Of a stretch of 6,542 nucleotides of DNA, positions 1-6,515 are shown one piece after another (positions within the stretch are counted from its first letter, which is position 1; the number at the start of each line of letters is the position of its first letter). The DNA comes from an uncultured bacterium. Lineage in GTDB: Bacteria; Hydrogenedentota; Hydrogenedentia; Hydrogenedentales; JAEUWI01. The position numbers and the translations under genes are program-made. The notes beneath the pieces are model-generated. The model ran no database searches. It was not told the origin of the DNA and saw only the letters and a list, made by a program, of their open reading frames with translations. Where the stretch lies: positions 1-6,542 of the forward strand of contig CALAXS010000762.1 in the NCBI GenBank assembly GCA_937895305.1, written 5' to 3'.

Positions 1-2
1 AG

Positions 3-887
3 CCTGTGCTGGTCTCCAGTGTTGATGGTGTGGGGACCAAACTTAAACTCGCCTTTATGACGGGTAAGCACGATACGGTGGGCGTGGATATTGTCTCCCA
101 TTGCGTAAACGATATTCTGGTGCAGGGTGCAAAGCCTCTCTTCTTTATGGATTACCTGGCAGTGGGCAAGCTGGACCCCAAGATCGTCGTTGATGTGGTC
201 CGGGGTCTTTCCAACGGCTGTCGCTATGCGGGGTGCGCGCTCATCGGTGGCGAAACTGCAGAGATGCCGGACATGTATCTGGATGGCGAGTATGACTTGG
301 CAGGTACTATTGTGGGTATTGCAGATCGCAAAAACATTCTCGACGGCAAGGCCATCCAGTCGGGCGATGTCATCATCGGTCTGGATTCGTCTGGCCTCCA
401 TACCAATGGCTATAGCCTTGCACGCAAGATTATCTTTGAAATGGCGGGGCTGGATGTGAAGGATACGATGCCCGGTACAGACAGGACGGTAGCGGATGTT
501 CTCATGGAACCGCACCTGAGCTATGCGAAACTCATGCAGATTGTGATGAAGGTGGTGAAGGTAAAGGGTATGGCCCATATCACCGGGGGCGGTATCACGG
601 ATAATCTGCCGCGTATCCTGGGCGATGGACACGGCGCGGAGATTGACCTGAGCACCTGGACTCCACAACCCGTCTTCAAGTTTATGCAGGAAACAGGAAA
701 CGTGGCCACACTGGAAATGCTGCGTACGTTTAATATGGGCCAGGGCTACCTCTTTGTGGTACCGGAAGAGCAAAAAGATAAAGCCGTCGAGACCGTGGAA
801 ATGACCGGGCAAAAGGCCCGTATCGTCGGTCGTATTATTGATGGCGAAAGCAAAGTAAATTATGAAGGAGCGCTTTGCTATGGCTAA
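3..887 (+). CDS. purM: Phosphoribosylformylglycinamidine cyclo-ligase (AIR synthetase), 5' partial
   Basis: Catalyses the ATP-dependent ring closure of FGAM to AIR, the fifth step of de novo purine synthesis, in the cytosol. The frame is open from the window edge; a GTG at base 6 is an internal valine codon, not a start. The visible part begins PVLVSSVDGVGTK, which sits near residue 50-60 of full-length PurM (about 345 residues), so roughly 50 N-terminal residues lie outside the window. Family signatures seen are DGVGTK (bases 24-41), VNDILVQGAKPLFF, GGETAEMPDMY (246-278), SSGLHTNGYSLARKI, HITGGGITDNLPRIL and FNMGQGY near the C-terminus. The usual 'TDGVGT' reads 'VDGVGT' here, a mild variant. 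The TAA stop lies inside the start of purL (8-base overlap), so the two are co-transcribed. The match over the visible length is strong; nothing suggests a broken gene. Confidence 0.97.
   Translation, partial: PVLVSSVDGVGTKLKLAFMTGKHDTVGVDIVSHCVNDILVQGAKPLFFMDYLAVGKLDPKIVVDVVRGLSNGCRYAGCALIGGETAEMPDMYLDGEYDLAGTIVGIADRKNILDGKAIQSGDVIIGLDSSGLHTNGYSLARKIIFEMAGLDVKDTMPGTDRTVADVLMEPHLSYAKLMQIVMKVVKVKGMAHITGGGITDNLPRILGDGHGAEIDLSTWTPQPVFKFMQETGNVATLEMLRTFNMGQGYLFVVPEEQKDKAVETVEMTGQKARIVGRIIDGESKVNYEGALCYG
865..870 (+). promoter_or_regulatory. Ribosome binding site of purL, deciding the start
   Basis: AAGGAG lies nine bases before the ATG at 880. This supports 880 as the purL start over the upstream in-frame ATG at 862, which overlaps this site and has no purine-rich sequence suitably placed before it. 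The site lies inside the last codons of purM, so ribosomes finishing purM can reinitiate on purL. Confidence 0.8.
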
Positions 888-3840
888 TCGTATTGAAGTA
901 GCCATGCAGACCCACTGCCCTGATCCCGCTGGTGATGCTCTGAAAGCGCGTCTTGCAGAAGATCTTCATATTGAAGTGGACAAGGTACGTGTCATCAACG
1001 TATATACCGTCCATGCCGACTTGACTGAAGACGAACTGAACACCGTGCGCACAGAACTCTTCACCGACCCGGTGATTCAGGTCTCGGCCTTGAACCAGAG
1101 TCTGGCAAACGATTTTGATTTTGTTATTGAGGTGGGCTTCCGTCCGGGCGTAACCGATAATGTAGGTCGCAGTTCGAAGGAAGGTATTCAGGATACGCTA
1201 GGACGCACCCTGCCAGACGAAGACCATGTCTTCACCGCCAAGCAGTTCGCTATCAGTGGTGTGGACAGCGACACCGCAGAACGTATCGCCCGGAAAGCCC
1301 TGGCCAATAACCTCATTGAGCAGTACGTTGTGAAATCCGCAGCGGACATGGCGAACGTGAATGGTGAACACCTTCTGGGGCTGCCCATTGTTACGGACCG
1401 TAGCGATGTAACAGTCCACGAAATTGATTTGGACATACCGGATGAAGCCCTCGTGCAACTCAGCCGCGATATGATGCTGGCGTTGGAACTGGTGGAGATG
1501 AAGGCGATTCAGGACTACTACCTGGATGCCGATGTCCAGGCCGAGCGCAAGAAACAGGGACTCCCTGAGAAGCCCTCGGACATCGAACTGGAGATCCTGG
1601 CGCAAACCTGGTCGGAACATTGCAAGCACAAGATTTTTGCCGCGGACATTGAGTACACCGACAGCGAAGGCAAGACCCGCGTCATTGACGGCCTCTTCAA
1701 GAACTATGTGAAGGCCACCACCGACGTGGTCAATGAACGCGTGGACTGGCTGGTCAGTGTATTTCACGACAACGCGGGCCTCATCACCTTCGACGAAAAC
1801 TATCTCTTCGCCCTCAAGGCGGAAACCCACAACAGTCCCTCCGCGCTGGACCCCTACGGTGGTTCCATGACCGGTATCGTGGGCGTGAACCGCGACATCC
1901 TGGGCGCGGGCATGGGCTGCAAGTGCATCTTTAACACAGACGTGTTCTGTGTGGCTTCGCCTGAGTTTGACGGGGACATCCCCGAACGTCTCCTCCACCC
2001 CAAGCGCGTCTTGCGCGGTGTCCACATGGGTGTGGTCGATGGTGGTAACGAGAGCGGCATCCCCAACGCCAACGGTGCCATCGTGTTTCACGAACGTTTC
2101 CTCGGTAAGCCCCTGGTCTTTGTAGGTACAGGCGGCCTCATCCCCAAGACCGTAGCGGGTCAACCTTCCCACCAGAAAACTGCCTACCCCGGCGACCACA
2201 TCGTTATGGTGGGTGGTCGCATCGGTAAAGACGGTATTCACGGCGCTACCTTTTCCTCGGAAGAGTTGCACGAAGGTTCCCCCGCCACAGCAGTTCAGAT
2301 TGGCGACCCCATCACGCAGAAAAAGATGGCCGACTTTATTATCGAAGCCCGTGACCTGGGCCTTTTCAGCTGTATCACCGACAACGGTGCTGGTGGTCTC
2401 TCCTCCAGCCTCGGCGAGATGGCCGAAGGGCCCGGCGGTGCAGAAATTCACCTCGACAAGTGCCCCCTGAAATATCCCGGTCTTGCGCCCTGGGAAATCT
2501 TCCTCAGTGAAGCCCAGGAACGCATGTCCCTTGCCGTGCGTCCCCCACAACTGGAAGCCTTCCTGGACCTTGCAAAACGTCGTGAAGTGGAGGCCAACGC
2601 TATCGGCACCTTCACCGACTCCGGTCGTCTGGAAACCTGGTACGACGGTACCCTCATCGGGTCATTGCGTATGGAATTCCTCCATGACAGCGTGCCCAAG
2701 ATGTACCTCAAGGCGAAGCTGGAAGCCCGGGAACTGAAACCGGAAATTGTCATTGAAGACACGGACCTGTGCAACGACCTCAAGGGCGTTCTCGGTTCGC
2801 TGAACACGTGCAGTAAAGAATCCTTCGTGCGTATGTACGACCACGAAGTGCAGGGCCAGAGCGTACTCAAACAATTTCAGGGCGTAGACGAAGACGGGCC
2901 GGGTAACGCCGGAGTCCTCCGTCCCGTTCCGGGTTCAGACAAGGGCATCGCCATCGCCTGTGGCATTGCGCCCAAGTATAGCGACATCGACGCCTACCAC
3001 ATGATGGCCTGCTCCATCGACGAAGGGGTGCGCAACCTCGTGGCGGTGGGCGCCAAGCTCGGCACCATTGCGGGGCTGGACAACTTCTGTTGGCCCGACC
3101 CGGTGGAAAGCGAAAAAACACCCGATGGTGCCCACAAAGCGGCACAACTCGTGCGTTGCTGTGAAGCCCTCTATGATACCTGCGTGGCTTACAACATTCC
3201 GCTCATCAGCGGTAAAGACTCCATGAAGAACGACTACAAAATCGGTGATACAAAAATATCCATACCGCCGACGGTCCTCTTCACGGTTGCTGCAGTCCTG
3301 GAAGATGTGAACAAAACGGTTACCATGGACGTGAAAAATCCGGGAGACAGCGTATATGTCCTCGGCGAAACCAAAGACGAGATGGGTGGCAGCGAATACT
3401 TGGCTCTGCGTGGTCAATTGGGTGTGAACGTCCCCACCGTCGACACGGCCAAGGCCATCGTCCTCTATACCCAACTCCACCTGGCGATTAACCAGGGCCT
3501 GGTCGCCTCCTGTCACGACCTCTCCGATGGTGGTCTGGGTGCTGGCCTTGCCGAGTCCGCCTTCGCAGGGGGCTTCGGCATGAAGCTGGAGCTCGCACCT
3601 GTCGGTCTGGAAAGCAACATCGTCACCCTCTTCAGCGAGTCTCAGAGCCGATTCGTGGTTACCGTACCCAGACGACACACCGACGCCTTCGAAGCCCTCA
3701 TGGCAGGGATTGTGTGTCAGCGTCTCGGCGTGGTCACCCCGGAAGAGCACTTCCATGTGACCTGCCGGAATGGCCTGACTATTGACGCGTCCCTCGCAGA
3801 ACTCAAAGAAGCCTGGCAACGCCCCCTGGCGAATTGGTAG
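880..3840 (+). CDS. purL: FGAM synthase, synthetase subunit with tandem PurS domains (PurS-PurS-PurL fusion)
   Basis: Synthetase component of FGAM synthase: FGAR, ATP and ammonia from PurQ give FGAM, the fourth step of purine synthesis, in the cytosol. From ATG 880 it is 986 residues. Two PurS-like domains come first, at about residues 3-76 and 80-150; the second has the clearer PurS pattern (IEVGFRPGVTDNVG). A helical linker leads to the PurL signature WSEHCKHK (W244, H247, C248). The first AIR-synthase-like half has ETHNSPSALDPYGG (E315, H317), a 'GDP..QKK' segment and DNGAGGLSS (D501). The second half has GKDSMKND (G778-S781) and HDLSDGGLG (H879-D883). No glutaminase domain follows; purQ supplies it. 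The length fits neither stand-alone small PurL (about 600-760) nor large PurL (about 1,300) but does fit a PurS2-PurL fusion. Reading from 862 would add six residues but ignores the Shine-Dalgarno site. The core is intact and probably active. Confidence 0.95.
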   Translation: MANRIEVAMQTHCPDPAGDALKARLAEDLHIEVDKVRVINVYTVHADLTEDELNTVRTELFTDPVIQVSALNQSLANDFDFVIEVGFRPGVTDNVGRSSKEGIQDTLGRTLPDEDHVFTAKQFAISGVDSDTAERIARKALANNLIEQYVVKSAADMANVNGEHLLGLPIVTDRSDVTVHEIDLDIPDEALVQLSRDMMLALELVEMKAIQDYYLDADVQAERKKQGLPEKPSDIELEILAQTWSEHCKHKIFAADIEYTDSEGKTRVIDGLFKNYVKATTDVVNERVDWLVSVFHDNAGLITFDENYLFALKAETHNSPSALDPYGGSMTGIVGVNRDILGAGMGCKCIFNTDVFCVASPEFDGDIPERLLHPKRVLRGVHMGVVDGGNESGIPNANGAIVFHERFLGKPLVFVGTGGLIPKTVAGQPSHQKTAYPGDHIVMVGGRIGKDGIHGATFSSEELHEGSPATAVQIGDPITQKKMADFIIEARDLGLFSCITDNGAGGLSSSLGEMAEGPGGAEIHLDKCPLKYPGLAPWEIFLSEAQERMSLAVRPPQLEAFLDLAKRREVEANAIGTFTDSGRLETWYDGTLIGSLRMEFLHDSVPKMYLKAKLEARELKPEIVIEDTDLCNDLKGVLGSLNTCSKESFVRMYDHEVQGQSVLKQFQGVDEDGPGNAGVLRPVPGSDKGIAIACGIAPKYSDIDAYHMMACSIDEGVRNLVAVGAKLGTIAGLDNFCWPDPVESEKTPDGAHKAAQLVRCCEALYDTCVAYNIPLISGKDSMKNDYKIGDTKISIPPTVLFTVAAVLEDVNKTVTMDVKNPGDSVYVLGETKDEMGGSEYLALRGQLGVNVPTVDTAKAIVLYTQLHLAINQGLVASCHDLSDGGLGAGLAESAFAGGFGMKLELAPVGLESNIVTLFSESQSRFVVTVPRRHTDAFEALMAGIVCQRLGVVTPEEHFHVTCRNGLTIDASLAELKEAWQRPLANW

Positions 3841-3845
3841 ACCCG

Positions 3846-3873
3846 TTAAAATTAAAAAGTTTAAGACTATACT
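3846..3873 (+). promoter_or_regulatory. Possible weak sigma70-type promoter for purQ
   Basis: In the AT-rich start of the spacer, TTAAAA (3846-3851) and TATACT (3868-3873) are 16 bases apart, matching 4 of 6 and 5 of 6 positions of the consensus hexamers. It could restore purQ expression beyond the repeat cluster. AT-rich DNA gives such matches by chance and the organism's sigma factors are unknown, so this is tentative. Confidence 0.2.
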
Positions 3874-3879
3874 CTCTTG

Positions 3880-3903
3880 TCATTCCTGCGAAGGCAGGAA
3901 TCT
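3880..3903. repeat. REP-like palindromic element, family 1
   Basis: A perfect 8-base inverted repeat, ATTCCTGC (3882-3889) and GCAGGAAT (3894-3901), closes a GAAG loop. The sequence 'gtcattcctgcgaaggcagg' belongs to a widespread class of bacterial extragenic palindromes which, when translated by mistake, give 'VIPAKAGI' peptides; the false frame across this spacer shows that peptide. It lies 40 bases after the purL stop. The hairpin has no following T run, so it is not a standard intrinsic terminator, though it could stabilise the purL mRNA end. Confidence 0.75.
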
Positions 3904-3940
3904 CCGCGTCAGCATGCTTAGCCCGAGTCGGGACTGAGGT

Positions 3941-4021
3941 CGTTGCATTCCCAGTCGAACGCGTCTTTTTTCCGAGGCAGAGACTCGGTATATGCATTCC
4001 CAAGCAGAGCTTGGGAACGAG
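3941..4021. repeat. Cluster of about three degenerate palindromic repeat units, family 2
   Basis: Three related units can be made out. The last is intact: TTCCCAAGC (3997-4005), loop AGA, GCTTGGGAA (4009-4017), then CGAG. Before it, CCGAG (3972-3976) and CTCGG (3984-3988) flank GCAGAGA, a diverged copy with the same central 'gcagag'. The first, from 3942, has the left arm 'gttgcattcccagtcg' and then passes straight to 'aacgcg', as if the right arm had been deleted. TGCATTCCCA recurs exactly at 3944-3953 and 3993-4002. Such 'ttcccaagcagagcttggga' units are recognised as dispersed extragenic repeats in several bacterial groups. With family 1 they fill most of the purL-purQ spacer (3841-4054), which shows no credible gene. 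Confidence 0.65.
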
Positions 4022-4040
4022 AAACTTTAATTCAATGATT

Positions 4041-4046
4041 ACGAGG
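4041..4046 (+). promoter_or_regulatory. Ribosome binding site of purQ
   Basis: ACGAGG, with the GAGG core at 4043-4046, lies eight bases before the ATG at 4055. It sits just beyond the repeat cluster, so purQ has its own translation start and does not depend on ribosomes coming from purL. Confidence 0.65.
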
Positions 4047-4054
4047 TTAAGACC

Positions 4055-4846
4055 ATGAGCGTAAAAGCACTCATACTCACCGGATTCGGCATCAACTGCG
4101 ACCACGAAACAGAAACCGCATTCAAGCGGGCCGGGGCAGAGACCGAACGGATCCACCTGAACGACCTGGCTGCAGCACCGGAACGCCTCCATGAATTCCA
4201 GATCCTTGCCGTGCCCGGCGGTTTCAGCTTTGGCGATGATGTCGCCTCGGGTCGTATCATGGCGAATCGCTTACGCTATACTCTGGGTGAACCACTCAAA
4301 CAGTTCGTCGCCGACGGCAAGCTGGTCATCGGCATCTGCAATGGCTTTCAGGTGCTGGTGAAGATGGGCATACTCCCCCTCTTCGATGATGAGTTCAAGC
4401 AGGAAGTTACCCTGACCCACAACAATTCCAGTCGATTTGAAGATCGCTGGGTAACCCTCCTCACTGATCCAAAAACGCCCTGCATCTGGATGGACGGCAT
4501 CAAGAAACTGGAAGTACCTATTCGCCATGGGGAAGGCAAGTTTATTCCCCAGGACGATGACGTATTGAAAAAGCTCCAGGCAAACGGTCAGATCGTCATT
4601 CGTTATGGTGCACCCGGCGACTACCCCGCCCGTGGGGAATATCCGGATAATCCCAATGGTTCGACCGACGACATTGCTGGTATTTGTGACCCCACAGGTC
4701 GTATTTTCGGGCTTATGCCCCACCCTGAAGCCTTTCTTGAGCGGACGAACCATCCCCGATGGACGCGCGAAAAGCTGCCCGAAGAAGGTGCTGGTCTGAA
4801 GATGTTCAAGAATGCCGTAGCCTTTGCTGAAAAAGAGTTGGTCTAG
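4055..4846 (+). CDS. purQ: FGAM synthase, glutamine amidotransferase subunit
   Basis: Class I (triad) glutaminase that hydrolyses glutamine and passes ammonia to PurL for FGAM formation. The 263-residue protein shows the PurQ N-terminus with 'GINCDHETE', the oxyanion-hole region PGGFSFGDD, the nucleophile elbow GICNGFQ (C95), the PurQ signature VPIRHGEGKF, and the catalytic His/Glu pair in MPHPEAF (H223, E225). It is longer than the common 220-230-residue PurQ. Its last third ('HPRWTREKLPEEGAG') resembles the longer PurQ class and the glutaminase domain of large PurL, which suits a partner with a fused PurS pair. It is separated from purL by a 214-base repeat-filled spacer and has its own ribosome binding site. 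All catalytic residues are present, so it is probably functional. Confidence 0.95.
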   Translation: MSVKALILTGFGINCDHETETAFKRAGAETERIHLNDLAAAPERLHEFQILAVPGGFSFGDDVASGRIMANRLRYTLGEPLKQFVADGKLVIGICNGFQVLVKMGILPLFDDEFKQEVTLTHNNSSRFEDRWVTLLTDPKTPCIWMDGIKKLEVPIRHGEGKFIPQDDDVLKKLQANGQIVIRYGAPGDYPARGEYPDNPNGSTDDIAGICDPTGRIFGLMPHPEAFLERTNHPRWTREKLPEEGAGLKMFKNAVAFAEKELV

Positions 4847-4932
4847 GGCGGTATCGGCTATATTGCGTTTTAGCCCAATGACAAGCTATGGTTGTCTGTG
4901 AGTGGCAGACAGCGTAGTTTGAGGATTACACA

Positions 4933-4936
4933 GAGG
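4933..4936 (+). promoter_or_regulatory. Likely ribosome binding site of the kinase gene, close spacing
   Basis: GAGG lies only three bases before the ATG at 4940; a second GAGG at 4921-4924 is 15 bases away. Neither is ideally spaced. The TTG at 4892, which would add 16 residues (SVSGRQRSLRITQRY region), has no Shine-Dalgarno-like sequence before it, so 4940 is preferred but not certain. Confidence 0.4.
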
Positions 4937-4939
4937 TAC

Positions 4940-6382
4940 ATGGGAAATCTTCCAGGACAGAGCCTGACCGATCAGGTCTTCGGCAGCTATCATGTGCGTG
5001 AACGCGTGGGCAAAGGGGGCATGGGCGAAGTGTATCGTGCCCATGACCGCGCGCTGGACCGCATGGTCGCCATGAAATTTCTCCTTCGCTCCCTCGCTTC
5101 AGACGAAGATTTTGTACGTCGTTTCCGACGTGAGGCCCGTGCAGCTGCACGGCTGAACCATCCCAATATTGTGCAGATTCATGCGGTGGATGTGGAAGCA
5201 CAGCCCCCATACATGGTTCAGGAATTTGTGGAGGGGGTGTCGCTGGAGCAGATGATCAAAAAAAGTCAGCCCATTCCCTGGCAACAGGCCCTGACGATAT
5301 GTGGTCAGGTGGCCTCGGCCCTCAGCTGCTCCCATGATCAGGGGATCATCCACCGCGATATTAAGCCGGGCAACATACTCATTGAACGCAGTGGACGCGC
5401 GCGGGTGACGGACTTTGGTATCGCCAAGGTCATGGGCAACAACACCAACATTACAAAACAGCAGACTACCATTGGTAGCCCCACCTATATGTCGCCGGAA
5501 CAGTGTGGTGTGGGAAAAGTCGTCCCCGCCAGCGATCTATTTTCTCTGGGCATAACCACTTTTGAAATGATTACGGGAAGCCCCCCTTACGAAGCGGATA
5601 CGACCGTGGCCATGATTAAAAAAATCACCTCGGACCCGACTCCATCGATTCGCAGTATAGTTCCTGAAATTCCCGCTACGGTAGAACAATTTGTAAATGC
5701 GCTGCTAGCCAAATCGCTGGACCAACGCTATGCCAGTGCGATCCAGGTGGTGGAAGACCTGCAGTGCATGATGAACAATCAGCCCATGAAGCATCTGCGG
5801 TCATTGAACCTGGATACTATGGTGGCCAATGAAAACCTGCCTGTGGTGGCCACATCCTTACCTGCTGTACAACCGCACAATGAGGAAGAGAATGCCCTGG
5901 ATGTGAAACATGCCGGGAACGCATTGGTGAAAGATCTTCTGGATACCGGAAAGTCTTCCTTTGAACGTACACGTAGCCATATCCCGCCCGACAGGGAATT
6001 CCCCTGGAGCATTGTGCTGACTGTCGGGGCCATCGTGTTGGGCATTGTGGGTGGTCTGGGTGTACTGGGATTTCTCGTGGAACAAAGTGGAGACGATACC
6101 CAGGATGCTGCCCAGTCTGCCATTCAGGAAGCTTCCCCCATACCCCCGCAACCCCAACCGGGCATGCAGGGTCCGCCACCGCAAGGCTATCCCCCACCCC
6201 ACTATCCGCCACCGGGCCAACCCGGTGCAGGGGGACAAGGTCAATTCCAGCCTGGTCAACATCCTCCTCCACCTCGCCCGGGCGGTGGTCAATTTCAACC
6301 CGGACAACATCCCCCACCCCATCCGCCAGGCCAAGGCCCCGGACGAAATGGGCAACGTCCACCCCCGCCACGACAACAGTAA
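4940..6382 (+). CDS. Membrane-anchored Hanks-type (PknB-like) Ser/Thr protein kinase with Pro/Gly/Gln-rich tail
   Basis: Phosphorylates Ser/Thr residues of unknown targets; the kinase domain should face the cytoplasm. From ATG 4940 it is 480 residues. The catalytic domain (about 18-280) is complete: glycine loop GKGGMGEV (G24-V31), ATP lysine K46 in VAMKFL, catalytic loop HRDIKPGN (D140, K142, N145), DFG (D158-G160), activation loop with T176 and T177, then GSPTYMSPEQ and the SDLFSLG segment. The HRD arginine implies control by activation-loop phosphorylation. A linker of about 75 residues leads to one hydrophobic helix (about 356-380, starting WSIVLTVGAIVLG). The remaining 100 residues, predicted outside the membrane, are rich in Pro, Gly and Gln with no PASTA or other known sensor domain, and contain a duplicated unit. 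There is no signal peptide. A TTG start at 4892 is possible. It lies 93 bases after purQ with no evident terminator, so read-through is possible; a functional link to purines is unproven. Confidence 0.93.
   Translation: MGNLPGQSLTDQVFGSYHVRERVGKGGMGEVYRAHDRALDRMVAMKFLLRSLASDEDFVRRFRREARAAARLNHPNIVQIHAVDVEAQPPYMVQEFVEGVSLEQMIKKSQPIPWQQALTICGQVASALSCSHDQGIIHRDIKPGNILIERSGRARVTDFGIAKVMGNNTNITKQQTTIGSPTYMSPEQCGVGKVVPASDLFSLGITTFEMITGSPPYEADTTVAMIKKITSDPTPSIRSIVPEIPATVEQFVNALLAKSLDQRYASAIQVVEDLQCMMNNQPMKHLRSLNLDTMVANENLPVVATSLPAVQPHNEEENALDVKHAGNALVKDLLDTGKSSFERTRSHIPPDREFPWSIVLTVGAIVLGIVGGLGVLGFLVEQSGDDTQDAAQSAIQEASPIPPQPQPGMQGPPPQGYPPPHYPPPGQPGAGGQGQFQPGQHPPPPRPGGGQFQPGQHPPPHPPGQGPGRNGQRPPPPRQQ
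6239..6331 (+). repeat. In-frame tandem duplication in the kinase tail (48-base period)
   Basis: GQFQPGQHPPP is encoded twice, from 6239 and from 6287, a 16-codon period. Over the 11 shared codons I count seven nucleotide differences, all silent (for example TTC/TTT, CAG/CAA, CCT/CCC). The duplication is therefore old, and the peptide has been kept while the DNA drifted. After these codons the units diverge (PRPG against HPPG). Confidence 0.8.
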
Positions 6383-6477
6383 CCCAACAACTTCACGGCA
6401 TTGCAAAGAGCGCAACCGACGAAACTCTGGCTTGGACCAGTCTGCTGAACAATCGTAGTAACGACCTCACCTCACCC

Positions 6478-6515
6478 GTCATTGCGAACCGAGTATAACG
6501 AGGTGCGGCAATCTC
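6478..6515. repeat. REP-like interspersed repeat, family 3
   Basis: The stretch starts 'gtcattgcgaaccgagtat' and ends 'tgcggcaatctc'. ATTGC (6481-6485) and GCAAT (6508-6512) form its ends. It matches the common class of bacterial extragenic repeats with 'gtcattgcga' and 'gcaatctc' termini, which differs from both families in the purL-purQ spacer. It lies 95 bases after the kinase stop; the stretch between (6383-6477) shows no gene, promoter or terminator I can support. After it, CGACT/AGTCG (6528-6532, 6537-6541) is a weak 5-base hairpin cut by the window edge. Confidence 0.6.

Noticed and set aside
1198..2550. 450-codon open frame on the minus strand
   Set aside because: It lies wholly opposite the conserved PurL core; the long frame comes from the C-ending codon bias of purL, and its translation resembles no known family.
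2935..3819. 294-codon open frame on the minus strand
   Set aside because: Antisense to the second half of PurL, whose motifs (GKDSMKND, HDLSDGG) fix the coding strand.
3880..4021. CRISPR array or terminator in the spacer
   Set aside because: Repeats are of two types with no regular spacers and no cas genes; the hairpins lack a following T tract. REP-like elements explain them better.
3841..4054. Purine riboswitch in the purL-purQ spacer
   Set aside because: The length is suitable, but the sequence is accounted for by dispersed palindromes and I find no conserved three-way junction loop motifs.
3834..4058. 74-codon plus-strand frame across the purL-purQ spacer
   Set aside because: Its product contains 'VIPAKAGIS' and 'IPKQSLGTR', typical false translations of the dispersed repeats; there is no ribosome binding site and it overlaps both gene ends.
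3803..4192. 129-codon minus-strand frame across the spacer
   Set aside because: Made of reverse-strand repeat translation plus antisense purL and purQ sequence.
4856..4875. Possible terminator after purQ (GGCTA and TAGCC arms)
   Set aside because: Only a 5-base stem with a 10-base loop and no T run after it.
6045..6458. 137-codon plus-strand frame overlapping the kinase tail
   Set aside because: An alternative frame of the proline-rich repeat region; its composition simply mirrors the C-rich codons, and the kinase frame shows silent-site conservation between repeat units.
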